DNA from: JBEKEX01 sp050013615
GTDB lineage: Bacteria > Chloroflexota > Anaerolineae > Anaerolineales > Anaerolineaceae
Direction of reading: 5' to 3'
Assembly: GCA_050013615.1 (NCBI GenBank)
Contig: JBEKEX010000021.1
Location: 1-20,144 of the forward strand
DNA length: 20,144 bases
Positions 13,714 to 20,144 of the stretch are shown piece after piece (the first letter of the stretch is position 1; each line of letters starts with the position of its first letter). A model generated the notes under the pieces. The model did no database searches and was not told the DNA's origin. It worked only from the letters and a program-made list of their open reading frames with translations. Position numbers and translations under genes: made by a program.

Positions 13714-14376
13714 TTAGGACACATTTAGCTTTTTGACGATGATCTGGCCGGCACTGACCCGGCCCAGTACATGGATCTGGCCGGAAGCCCGGATGGTAAT
13801 GAGCCCATCGAAAGGCTCGATGGCCGTCACCGTAAAATGAACCAGAGGGTAAAGTTTGAACTGGGCCATATGGGCCAACAGCTGAGGATCATGGTCATTT
13901 ATCTCGATGATCTCGGCCTGGTCGCCCACAGCCAGATCGGACAGGTGTAACCTCACCGCGTTCACGATCGAGCCGCTGTGGGATGGGATAGGCGATCCAT
14001 GTGGGTCCATGGTTGGATGCCCAAGGACTTCATCGATACGCTCTTCCAGATATTCGGAAAGCACGTGTTCCAAGCCTTCGGCTTCTTCATGGACTTTGTC
14101 CCAAGGCACGTTCAGCGCTTGAACTAAATAGGTTTCGAGCAGGCGATGATGCCGGATCACTTCGAGGGCAATGACCCGTCCACTTTCGGTCAAAGTAACG
14201 CCACGATACGGTTCATAGATCACCCAGCCGAGACGGGCCAGTTTCTTGAGCATCCCCGTAACAGTGGCGGGTGAATATCCCAAGCGGTCAGCCAGCATGG
14301 AAGTGGTCACGTGCTCGTTATCGAGTGCCAAGGTATAGATCTCTTTGAGATAGTTCTCGTCTGCTTTAGTTTTAAT
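13714..14376 (-). CDS. DtxR/MntR-family metalloregulator, probable AUU start
   Basis: About 220 residues with the three DtxR parts. The winged helix is 'TTSMLADRLGYSPATVTGMLKKLARLGWVIYEPYRGVTLT', the dimer/metal domain is 'IRHHRLLETYL...HEEAEGLEHVLSE', and a C-terminal FeoA/SH3-like domain follows (about 145-220). Metal ligands by position are His77, Glu81, His96, Glu100, Glu103 and His104. The first helix of the family, 'KTKADENYLKEIYTL', is encoded upstream of the first in-frame TTG (14331). No ATG, GTG or TTG precedes it before a stop codon. The only well-placed codon is ATT at 14376-14374, with AGGT six bases upstream, so translation seems to begin at AUU. It probably represses itself and mntH when Mn2+ or Fe2+ is bound. 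Confidence 0.88.
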   Translation of the reverse strand: MKTKADENYLKEIYTLALDNEHVTTSMLADRLGYSPATVTGMLKKLARLGWVIYEPYRGVTLTESGRVIALEVIRHHRLLETYLVQALNVPWDKVHEEAEGLEHVLSEYLEERIDEVLGHPTMDPHGSPIPSHSGSIVNAVRLHLSDLAVGDQAEIIEINDHDPQLLAHMAQFKLYPLVHFTVTAIEPFDGLITIRASGQIHVLGRVSAGQIIVKKLNVS

Positions 14377-14383
14377 AGTGTTA

Positions 14384-14412
14384 CCTAAATAATTATTTAG
14401 GATATCCTAAAT
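14384..14412. promoter_or_regulatory. Two interlocked perfect 18-bp palindromes (metalloregulator operator)
   Basis: CCTAAATAATTATTTAGG (14384-14401) and ATTTAGGATATCCTAAAT (14395-14412) are each perfect palindromes and share the arm ATTTAGG. The three alternating half-sites are spaced 11 bp apart, one helical turn. The site lies directly downstream of the predicted transcription start and includes the regulator's ribosome-binding sequence. The TTAGG...CCTAA core resembles known DtxR/IdeR/MntR boxes. Confidence 0.85.
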
Positions 14413-14420
14413 ATATTTTG

Positions 14421-14448
14421 ATTATAATCACCCAATTTTTAAAGTCAA
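14421..14448 (-). promoter_or_regulatory. Promoter of the metalloregulator gene
   Basis: On the minus strand, TTGACT (14448-14443) and a perfect TATAAT (14426-14421) are 16 bp apart. The predicted start falls near 14414, just before the palindromic operator. Confidence 0.75.
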
Positions 14449-14510
14449 TAGATGATGATAATTTGTTTCAAAAATAATTTAACCAGCTTAATGGAAATGC
14501 TTTTCAGTTA

Positions 14511-14539
14511 TTGACAACCACCCCGCCCTGTGATATTTT
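14511..14539 (+). promoter_or_regulatory. Promoter of the small membrane protein gene
   Basis: TTGACA (14511-14516) and TATTTT (14534-14539) have a 17-bp spacer, and TGA precedes the -10 box as in extended -10 promoters. The start codon is at 14570 behind CAGGAGG. Confidence 0.7.
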
Positions 14540-14569
14540 TGAGAGCGGTAATCCCTTCAGGAGGCCACC

Positions 14570-14872
14570 ATGTGCTGTATCACCACCATTTTTCTTGTAT
14601 TCAGTTCACGTCTCGCCATTTTGATCTGGTGGCTGACTGATCCCCAGCGCTTCACGCTCGCTTTCAATAACTGGTTTCTGCCTCTCCCGGTATGGCTTTG
14701 GACGTTGCTAGGCGGAATTCTCCTACCTTGGACAACTTTAGCTTATCTCGTTCTCTTCCCGGGCGGCATCGAGGGCTACAAATGGCTCGTGCTGGCAATC
14801 GCCTTATTGGTCGACCTGGTCGGGCATGGTGGAGGTTACCATCATCGCCACCGTGCTGTCCCATTCTGTTAA
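14570..14872 (+). CDS. Small three-helix membrane protein with His-rich tail
   Basis: A 100-residue membrane protein beginning MCCITTIFLVFSSRLAILIWWL. It belongs by eye to an unnamed family of short proteins with the same opening, the 'LGGILLPWTTLAYLVLFPGG' segment and a final helix. Hydrophobic segments are at about 6-22, 38-62 and 68-86. The C-terminus 'GHGGGYHHRHRAVPFC' has four histidines and a terminal cysteine, and could bind metal. CAGGAGG lies 6 bp before the ATG. The gene is divergent from the metalloregulator gene, about 160 bp from its operator. No function is known to me. A link to metal handling is only suggested by the tail and the neighbour. Confidence 0.8.
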   Translation: MCCITTIFLVFSSRLAILIWWLTDPQRFTLAFNNWFLPLPVWLWTLLGGILLPWTTLAYLVLFPGGIEGYKWLVLAIALLVDLVGHGGGYHHRHRAVPFC

Positions 14873-14923
14873 TCAGATTTTTGATAAAGACTGCTCCTGG
14901 CAGCTTACCGGGCATATGGTTCA

Positions 14924-14953
14924 ACAGCGCCAGCTTTTGCTGGCGCTATTTAT
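14924..14953 (+). terminator. Rho-independent terminator
   Basis: AGCGCCAGC (14926-14934) pairs with GCTGGCGCT (14939-14947) across TTTT and is followed by ATTTATT. It ends the small membrane protein transcript. The flank GGGCATATGGTT (14911-14922) and the hairpin repeat the element at 5001-5045. Confidence 0.75.
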
Positions 14954-15084
14954 TCAAGCGGGGTCTTTGGCTTTTATCGTGGGTACAGATCATCGGGTCA
15001 AGCAACATCTGACGAAATGCTCGCTAAAGTTTTATACTCAGAAAGTTTGTTGCTTCGGGCCTATGTCTCCAAGCTGGCTTTCCA

Positions 15085-15843
15085 TTACAACTTTCCGCGT
15101 AACGTCTGCCAGCGCAGCCGTAGAACGGCCCAGAAATATTTACGCCCCCGCCAAAGGTAATCGCTCAGCCGTTTACCGGTTTTGGATTCGCCGCTGCGGC
15201 GGGGTGGAGCAACAAATGGCAACTCGCAAACACGGTAACCAGCGCGTATAGCCCGGTAGATAAAATCGACAAAATATTCGCCATAGTCACCCCGCAGGGG
15301 CAATGCCTCCAACACCGGGCGCCGCACGGCCACGAACCCACTGGTGTAATCAGAGAAAGCCGGGTTGAGCAGGAAACGCACTCCCCAATTGAGCAAGCGG
15401 CTAAGAGCAAGTTGAGTGAACCCTCCTTTGCCAACCCGCACTTCCGACCCGCCAACGATGTAGCGGGAGTTGACTGCCACATCGAAGCCTTGCTCGATCA
15501 TAAATAACAATTGCGGAATGTATTCAGGAGGATGCGAAAAGTCACAGTCCATCCAAACGATGACGTCATAACGGGCAGCCTCGATCCCGGCTCGCAGAGA
15601 TTGGGTAAGGCCATGATCAGCCAACCGTCGCAGGACGTGCATCTCAGCCTGAGCACAGGAAACCTGCCCCGCTACTTCCCAGGTGCGATCAGGCGAATCG
15701 TCATCCACTACTAAAAGCTCCACTTTCTGAATGCCGGCATCGTGCAATATCCGGGCTGTGCAATGCAGAAGATCTGCAATATTGCCGGCCTCGTTGAGAG
15801 TGGGCATGACGACCGAAACGCCGGATAGGTTTATCACTGCCAT
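15085..15843 (-). CDS. Family 2 glycosyltransferase, polyprenol-phosphate mannose synthase-like
   Basis: A 252-residue GT-A glycosyltransferase. 'VSVVMPTLNEAGNIADLL' opens the nucleotide-binding fold, 'LLVVDDDSPDRTWEVAG' and 'VIVWMDCDFSHPPEYIPQLL' supply the acidic metal- and UDP/GDP-sugar-binding motifs, and 'GFVAVRRPVLEALP' with 'GYRVCELPFVAPPRRSGESKTGKR' is typical of Dpm1-like enzymes. It would transfer a sugar (mannose or glucose) to a polyprenyl phosphate on the cytoplasmic membrane face. It lacks the C-terminal membrane helices of some relatives and has a basic amphipathic end. The ATG at 15843 is preceded by GGGGGG. It lies 13 bp behind the GNAT gene and is last in the operon. The lipid-linked sugar could feed the GT-C-like protein encoded first. 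Confidence 0.9.
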   Translation of the reverse strand: MAVINLSGVSVVMPTLNEAGNIADLLHCTARILHDAGIQKVELLVVDDDSPDRTWEVAGQVSCAQAEMHVLRRLADHGLTQSLRAGIEAARYDVIVWMDCDFSHPPEYIPQLLFMIEQGFDVAVNSRYIVGGSEVRVGKGGFTQLALSRLLNWGVRFLLNPAFSDYTSGFVAVRRPVLEALPLRGDYGEYFVDFIYRAIRAGYRVCELPFVAPPRRSGESKTGKRLSDYLWRGRKYFWAVLRLRWQTLRGKL

Positions 15844-15856
15844 TTGTCCCCCCTGG

Positions 15857-16465
15857 CTATAATCGGTGCAACAAGCGCAGAGCCGATCCGCGCCGCGCGA
15901 CCAGTTGAAATCCCTGACTGGAATAAAAAGTTTGGGCGCCCTGATTCGAAGCATCGGTTTCCAGCCAGTAACCGGATAAGCCGGCTTTGCGAACAAAATC
16001 ATCCACCGCCTGCACCAGTGCCTGGCCCAACCCACGGCGCCGGGCATGTGGAGATACCGCTAACACCGTCAAGCAGGCAGGCAGACTTTCCCCATCCAGA
16101 TGTAGCACCTGGCTGGAACCCAACGATTCCAATGACAAAATCCAAAGCGACGGGTGGGCCAGGATGCGCAAGGCATAACCAATCCAAGTATTCAAAGTTA
16201 GTTCAGCAATCAGCCAATGGGAAAGTTCAGATAGATCAAGGGTGGCACACACCACCCCGGAAACCTTGCCATCCAGGCTGGCGACTGCAACCAAACTTTT
16301 TGGATGAGCCAACATCCGGGTATAGAGATAAGTCAAATGTTGCGGGCCCAACCGGCTGTTCAGCGTCTCGGGCAATGCCGAGCGGTGAATGGAAACCAAC
16401 TCCGTCAGCTGGGCCGGAGTGGCGGGCTCAATGGTGATGGCGGGAGCTAGGCCAGGCTGGCCCAT
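15857..16465 (-). CDS. GNAT-family N-acetyltransferase
   Basis: A 202-residue single-domain GNAT. The acyl-CoA-binding motif A is 'LPACLTVLAVSPHARRRGLGQALVQAV' (about 127-152, with the R-x-x-G-x-G/A core RRGLGQ). Motif B is 'SGYWLETDASNQGAQTFYSSQGFQLV', where 'A..FY...GF' is typical. Residues about 85-120 form an inserted hydrophobic stretch ('LIAELTLNTWIGYALRILAHPSLWILSL'), longer than in most members and perhaps membrane-associating. I chose ATG 16465, with GGAG upstream. An upstream frame to 16573 would overlap the YfhO-like gene. It sits between two glycan genes, so an acetyl group on a sugar or lipid-linked intermediate is a reasonable guess only. Confidence 0.85.
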   Translation of the reverse strand: MGQPGLAPAITIEPATPAQLTELVSIHRSALPETLNSRLGPQHLTYLYTRMLAHPKSLVAVASLDGKVSGVVCATLDLSELSHWLIAELTLNTWIGYALRILAHPSLWILSLESLGSSQVLHLDGESLPACLTVLAVSPHARRRGLGQALVQAVDDFVRKAGLSGYWLETDASNQGAQTFYSSQGFQLVARRGSALRLLHRL

Positions 16466-16523
16466 TCGGACTCCATGACAGCAGCCACATTGCGCATGTC
16501 CAGCAACAGCCTGTTGACCAGGA

Positions 16524-18476
16524 TCATGACGATGTCCCCCCTGTCCTGCGATCCAAGTCTTCGAGTGGCACACTCTCAGGTAGACCGGGAACCGAACGGA
16601 ACCATACCCACCCGCATAACAAAATCCCTAATAGGCTGATTATTGCCCCAACCGGCACGTCCCAAGGCCAGTAACGCAGTTCGATGGTGCTACTGCCGCT
16701 CGGAACATTCAACTGTATCAAGTCGCCTGATACGGGAACGCTAACCCCATTTACGAAAGCTTGCCAACCTGGGTAATAGCTCTCATTGACCACCAGCAAA
16801 CCTGCTTGCTGAACATTGCAGTTGACATCGATATGCCCGCCAATGGCAGTTGCCGGGCATGGCACGATCGCACTTCCTGCCTGCACGTACGCATAAGGGC
16901 GATCAGGATGCTCAAGCACTGCATATGGACCAAGATCGCCGGTATAAGCCGGATCGGATCTGGCATTTGCATCTCGAAACAGCTCAACTTGGGGCGCAGG
17001 GACAGTACGCTGGCCCCAGTTCCATGCAGTGAAATTGGAATCGATGATAATCTTCAAATGAGCCTCAATCGCCTTGGGATAAGTCGAAAATTCACCGGGC
17101 GGCATGGCAACCCAGTGCGCTCCGTCAGAAGGTAGTTCATCGACCGGATAATCGCTATTGGATACCGTGGATGCCCGAATCCACTGCAGAGAGAACAAGC
17201 GAACCGAATTGAGCCCCAGTAAGAGAAAAACCAGTAATATCCATTGCAAGCTGATCCGCAGAACGCGGTCACCCAAACCGATGATAAAGCTAGGCCAGGA
17301 TAACCGACGCAGACCATCAATTCCCCAACCTGCCAAAGCCAGGATAAGTGGGATTGCCAATGGCTGAAGCAGGGAAGGATAACCGACCAGGCTAAATATT
17401 GAGATAATGGGAGTATTTTGCAGCAGTTGGAACAGCATCCCTGAGCTGGCGAAATAAATCAGCGCAATTGAGGTAAACAGAACAAGCTTGGTGCGCCGCT
17501 CATAGCGTGGGGTAAGCCAAAAACCAAACATGGCCAAAACAAGCGGTATCCAGCCAATGAACATCGAATACATGGCAGGGAAGGCCGGTTTGCCTAGAAT
17601 ATCCGTCGTGAGAAACGTGTAGTCCGAAATGAACAAATTGAGCAAGGCATACAAAATGGGCTGACCATTGCTGAAGCCGCCAAGGCTGCCTTTCTGGATA
17701 TTGGGCCAGAATCGGATGAGCGGTAACCAAAAAATGGCAGTGAGCAGGACGGTAAGACCAGCCGCCCAAAGAAAACTGCGCCATACCGGACGAGGTTTTA
17801 CTTTTGAATCAAACCAATAAATGAGCAGTGCGGGAAGGAATCCAACCAATATAGCAATCTGGATATAACCATGGCCGGAAACCAGAGTCAAGGACATGGT
17901 AAGGGCCAGCAAAACCACCGAACGGCGGCTGCCCGTGCGAGCCACAGAAAGCGCTGCAGGTAACACAAGACTGGCAGCCGCAATTGGGATGACCATCACC
18001 ACCAAACCACCACCCATGCGCGCCGAAAGCTGTCCGCCAGCCACAGCCATGGCAGCAGTCCATATGCGCGCGAGGCGACTAAGTCCCAACACGCGTCCCA
18101 GCCACAATTGTCCCAGTCCAGCCAAAATGAAGCTCAGGATAATGAGGACCTTAGCCCCATTGACCGCCCCGAACACCATCGTGGCAAAGATAAAGAAGGG
18201 GTTTAGGACAGGGGTAAAGACATCGGCAAATGCGGGGGCGCCGCCATTAATACTCCCATTCCACATGACGCAGTCACCGCAAACCGACAAGTTCTGCCAT
18301 GTGGAAAAAAGCTGGATGTTGCGGGGAAAATCAGGGCCGGACGGCCAAATCTGCGAGTCAAAGTTAAGGTATGGGCTGGTGATCCACAATGCCCAAGCAA
18401 TGATGATCACCACTTCCAACACGTCCGCCAACGCCGGCCATTGGATACGCTTCAGAGTTGAGAGAATACGTTGCAT
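16524..18476 (-). CDS. YfhO-like multi-pass membrane protein (GT-C type glycosyltransferase-like)
   Basis: A 650-residue membrane protein with about 12 hydrophobic helices. It opens with a large loop ('YLNFDSQIWPSGPDFPRNIQLFSTWQNLSVCGDCVMWNGSINGGAPAFAD') after the first helix, at the GT-C active-site position, with an acidic Asp in 'GPDFPRN'. Near the C-terminus an extracytoplasmic beta domain ends in 'LLVVNESYYPGWQAFVNGVSVPV', 'QLNVPSGSSTIELRYWP' and a last helix. That 'YYPGW.A.VNG' signature is characteristic of the YfhO family. Such proteins transfer sugars from polyprenyl-phosphate donors to teichoic acids or other surface glycans outside the cell. It is first in an operon with GNAT and the Dpm1-like GT2, which could make its donor. 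Confidence 0.85.
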   Translation of the reverse strand: MQRILSTLKRIQWPALADVLEVVIIIAWALWITSPYLNFDSQIWPSGPDFPRNIQLFSTWQNLSVCGDCVMWNGSINGGAPAFADVFTPVLNPFFIFATMVFGAVNGAKVLIILSFILAGLGQLWLGRVLGLSRLARIWTAAMAVAGGQLSARMGGGLVVMVIPIAAASLVLPAALSVARTGSRRSVVLLALTMSLTLVSGHGYIQIAILVGFLPALLIYWFDSKVKPRPVWRSFLWAAGLTVLLTAIFWLPLIRFWPNIQKGSLGGFSNGQPILYALLNLFISDYTFLTTDILGKPAFPAMYSMFIGWIPLVLAMFGFWLTPRYERRTKLVLFTSIALIYFASSGMLFQLLQNTPIISIFSLVGYPSLLQPLAIPLILALAGWGIDGLRRLSWPSFIIGLGDRVLRISLQWILLVFLLLGLNSVRLFSLQWIRASTVSNSDYPVDELPSDGAHWVAMPPGEFSTYPKAIEAHLKIIIDSNFTAWNWGQRTVPAPQVELFRDANARSDPAYTGDLGPYAVLEHPDRPYAYVQAGSAIVPCPATAIGGHIDVNCNVQQAGLLVVNESYYPGWQAFVNGVSVPVSGDLIQLNVPSGSSTIELRYWPWDVPVGAIISLLGILLCGWVWFRSVPGLPESVPLEDLDRRTGGTSS

Positions 18477-18692
18477 AGCAGGTCACCCCTAAAACAGCAA
18501 AAGATCGATTAAATATCGAGGTCCGATAGCGATAAGAGTAAACCCTCCCACAAGTTTCCTCCGTAAAAAATCCGCTGATCTTCTCACCCACAAACGGATG
18601 AGAGGATTATGGCGTCGTATGCAATTAACTTCTTGAAATAATGGCCCGCGAGACCATGCAAGTATTATCGCACTTGATATCGAGGATAGCAA
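18477..18692 (-). promoter_or_regulatory. Promoter and long leader of the glycan operon
   Basis: On the minus strand, TTGCTA (18692-18687) and GATAAT (18669-18664) are 17 bp apart, with TGC before the -10 box. This implies a leader of about 180 bases before the ATG at 18476. The leader contains a stem (CTCATCC with GGGTGAG, 18594-18575, one G-U pair) followed by a T-rich run, 'GGATTTTTTACGG'. The remaining intergenic DNA to 18794 holds only a GTCGGC/GCCGAC hairpin (18764-18779). Confidence 0.5.
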
Positions 18693-18763
18693 GTCAACAA
18701 CCAGGGAAAATGAAAATTGAATACCGCGTCATCCAAGTCAAACCCATCCTCTAACGTTTTCAG

Positions 18764-18779
18764 TCGGCCATTGCCGACC
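18764..18779 (-). other. Short hairpin downstream of thrB
   Basis: GTCGGC and GCCGAC pair across CATT, 16 bp beyond the thrB stop codon. No T-run follows on either strand, so it is not a classical terminator. It may still act as a 3' stabilising stem. Confidence 0.4.
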
Positions 18780-18794
18780 GCAACGAGCTACAGG

Positions 18795-19703
18795 TTATCC
18801 CGGACTGATCTCTGCGCCGGTCTGTGCAATGCTTGGATAGAACACTTCGCTCTTGAGATTCACAATCGTAAATGCTGCCTGCATCGCCAAAGCGATTTCC
18901 TGATTCTGTTTCGGCGAGGGCGAAAAAGCCAGCAGACTCGGCCCGGCACCGGAAAGGACCACGGTGATCGCCCCGGCGGATTTTGCCGCAGCGATGGCAG
19001 ATGACGCACCCGGGATCAAAGGCAAGCGATAAGGTTCATGTAGCCGGTCCTGCATGGCAAATGCCAACAATTCGACATCCCCGGAACGCAGCGCCTCCGA
19101 AAGAAGTAAGACGTGACCGGCGTTCGTCACTGCATCCCCATGCGGAACTTGTTTAGGAAGCGCTGCCCTGGCGGCGTGAGTGGGGAAAGTAAAGAAGGGA
19201 TGGACGATCACAAAATAAAAGTCCGAGATGGGCAGCCGGTGGGCGATGACTTTTCCATTGTCCAGCGACGATGCGACCAAGCCACCCAACAAACAGGGCG
19301 CGGCGTTATCCGGATGGCCTTCGATCTGCGCCGCACAAGCCAGTTGGTCTTCGATATCGCGGGGAATGTCAAGGATTACTGCCGCGGCTAGGATTCCGGC
19401 AACAGCCGCTGCAGCGCTGGAACCCATGCCGGAACCGAGCGGAATCCGATTCATACAGCTCAGGCTCACACCAGACGGCAACTCTTTTCGATGCCGTTCC
19501 GCATAGTGTTCCATGGCCCGGTAGATCGCATTCTTATGGTCCACCGGAAGAAGGCCTCGCCCCACCCCATCGATCTCGATTTTCAGATCGCTCCCGGACA
19601 CGGCCGCCTCGACCTCATTCCAAAGGTCGAGAGCCAGACCCAAACAATCGAAGCCCGGGCCCAAGTTGGCAGTCGTAGCCGGAACCCGAATCCTAAATGA
19701 CAT
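18795..19703 (-). CDS. thrB: Homoserine kinase
   Basis: A 302-residue GHMP-family kinase that phosphorylates homoserine to O-phosphohomoserine, the step before threonine synthase. 'RVPATTANLGPGFDCLGLALDLWNEV' is the N-terminal substrate-binding motif 1, and 'NRIPLGSGMGSSAAAAVAGILAA' is the ATP-binding GHMP motif 2. 'EGHPDNAAPCLLGG' and 'VVLSGAGPSLLAF' (motif 3, with the conserved GAGP) complete it. The length is normal for ThrB. The ATG at 19703 begins one base after the thrC stop codon, and its ribosome-binding site (AAAGGG) lies inside thrC, so the two are translationally coupled. This is a housekeeping cytosolic enzyme. Confidence 0.97.
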   Translation of the reverse strand: MSFRIRVPATTANLGPGFDCLGLALDLWNEVEAAVSGSDLKIEIDGVGRGLLPVDHKNAIYRAMEHYAERHRKELPSGVSLSCMNRIPLGSGMGSSAAAAVAGILAAAVILDIPRDIEDQLACAAQIEGHPDNAAPCLLGGLVASSLDNGKVIAHRLPISDFYFVIVHPFFTFPTHAARAALPKQVPHGDAVTNAGHVLLLSEALRSGDVELLAFAMQDRLHEPYRLPLIPGASSAIAAAKSAGAITVVLSGAGPSLLAFSPSPKQNQEIALAMQAAFTIVNLKSEVFYPSIAQTGAEISPG

Positions 19704-19704
19704 G

Positions 19705-20144
19705 CTAGGACCCTTTCGACAGATAATCTTCCAAGGCGCTCATTTCAGCCGGCAGCACCTGAGGTTTTGCCATCGCGCGGGTGATGATATCCGGATCTTT
19801 CAAGCCGTGGCCGGTACATACCGCAGCCACGCGCTTGCCTTTGAGGTCAAGGTTGCCCGCCCGGAGTTCATGTGCCAGGCCAGCGACTCCGGCAGCAGAT
19901 GCCGGTTCCACCCAAACGCCATTACTTGCCAGAAGTTTTTGCATTGCCAATATTTCAGAATCACTCACAGCGATGATCCGGCCCTTGGATTCTTCGGCAG
20001 CCAGGAGCGCTTGCTCACCGCGCGCCGGTTTGCCGATACGGATCGCCGTAGCCACCGTCTCGGGATGCTCTACGGGATGCCCAAGGACGAGCGGCGCGGC
20101 ACCTTCTGCCTGAACCCCCAGGATCTGGGGCAACCCGGTGTGTT
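19705..20144 (-). CDS. thrC: Threonine synthase, C-terminal part (cut by window edge)
   Basis: The last about 145 residues of a PLP-dependent threonine synthase, which converts O-phosphohomoserine to threonine. 'HTGLPQILGVQAEGAAPLVLGHPVEHPETVATAIRIGKPARGEQAL' is the stretch typical of the short archaeal/Gram-positive-type ThrC. 'GVWVEPASAAGVAGLAHELRAG' includes the C-terminal PLP-phosphate region of fold-type II enzymes, and 'VAAVCTGHGLKDPDIITRAM' closes it. The PLP lysine and the glycine-rich loop lie outside the window. The frame is open to the window end. The first in-frame TTG at 20133 is not the real start. Translation ends at TAG 19707-19705, one base before thrB. Confidence 0.95.
   Translation of the reverse strand, partial: HTGLPQILGVQAEGAAPLVLGHPVEHPETVATAIRIGKPARGEQALLAAEESKGRIIAVSDSEILAMQKLLASNGVWVEPASAAGVAGLAHELRAGNLDLKGKRVAAVCTGHGLKDPDIITRAMAKPQVLPAEMSALEDYLSKGS

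Noticed and set aside
18489..18692. 67-codon frame upstream of the YfhO-like gene
   Set aside because: It has no ribosome-binding site, overlaps the predicted promoter and leader, and has no recognisable content.
1..20144. Searched by eye for tRNA, rRNA, CRISPR arrays, insertion-sequence ends, integrases and riboswitches
   Set aside because: I found none that I could support. The only repeats are the hairpin elements, operators and the VIT1 relic described above.

Overview
The window looks like a chromosomal stretch of a bacterium. My best guess is a Chloroflexota (Anaerolineae-like) organism. This rests on the family mix (TolB-like PD40 remnant, DUF2255, PadR and MerR regulators, a thrC-thrB pair without hom, a ferritin-VIT1 fusion) and a mid-range GC content with AT-rich intergenic DNA. 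No rRNA or other phylogenetic marker is present, so the assignment is tentative. I see no tRNA, rRNA, CRISPR array, transposase or phage gene.

Layout. (1) 1-1143, minus strand: a tight operon of a six-helix membrane protein, a small winged-helix regulator and an ABC-transporter ATPase cut by the left edge. Its promoter carries two palindromic operator copies. (2) 1342-5046, plus strand: a MerR-controlled module. A flavodoxin gene and a separate operon (merR, aldo/keto reductase, DUF2255 protein, second aldo/keto reductase) each start from a promoter with a 19-bp spacer holding the same dyad. The MerR has a cysteine at position 52, as in the electrophile-sensing AdhR/NmlR group. (3) 5072-9808: an AT-richer, patchy stretch with a decayed 3' fragment of a VIT1-type gene, a two-helix small protein, a frameshifted TolB-like remnant, a PadR-flavoprotein-membrane protein operon, a short-chain dehydrogenase and the tail of an alcohol dehydrogenase. 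(4) 9857-14412, minus strand: metal homeostasis, comprising a DtxR/MntR regulator, an NRAMP (MntH-like) transporter, a tandem universal stress protein and a ferritin-VIT1 fusion. The regulator seems to start at an AUU codon just behind two interlocked perfect palindromes. A small His-rich-tailed membrane protein is transcribed divergently from it. (5) 15085-18692, minus strand: an envelope-glycan operon (YfhO-like GT-C membrane protein, GNAT acetyltransferase, dolichol-phosphate-mannose-synthase-like GT2). (6) 18795-20144, minus strand: threonine biosynthesis (thrC partial, thrB).

How they fit together: regions 2 and 3 are rich in oxidoreductases under small-molecule-sensing regulators (MerR, PadR), suggesting carbonyl, quinone or electrophile detoxification. 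Region 4 would import Mn/Fe through NRAMP and store or export excess through the ferritin-VIT1 protein under a metal-sensing repressor. The most unusual items are the decayed second copy of the ferritin-VIT1 3' end 4.75 kb from the intact one, the AUU-started metalloregulator with interlocked operators, and the twin MerR promoters.
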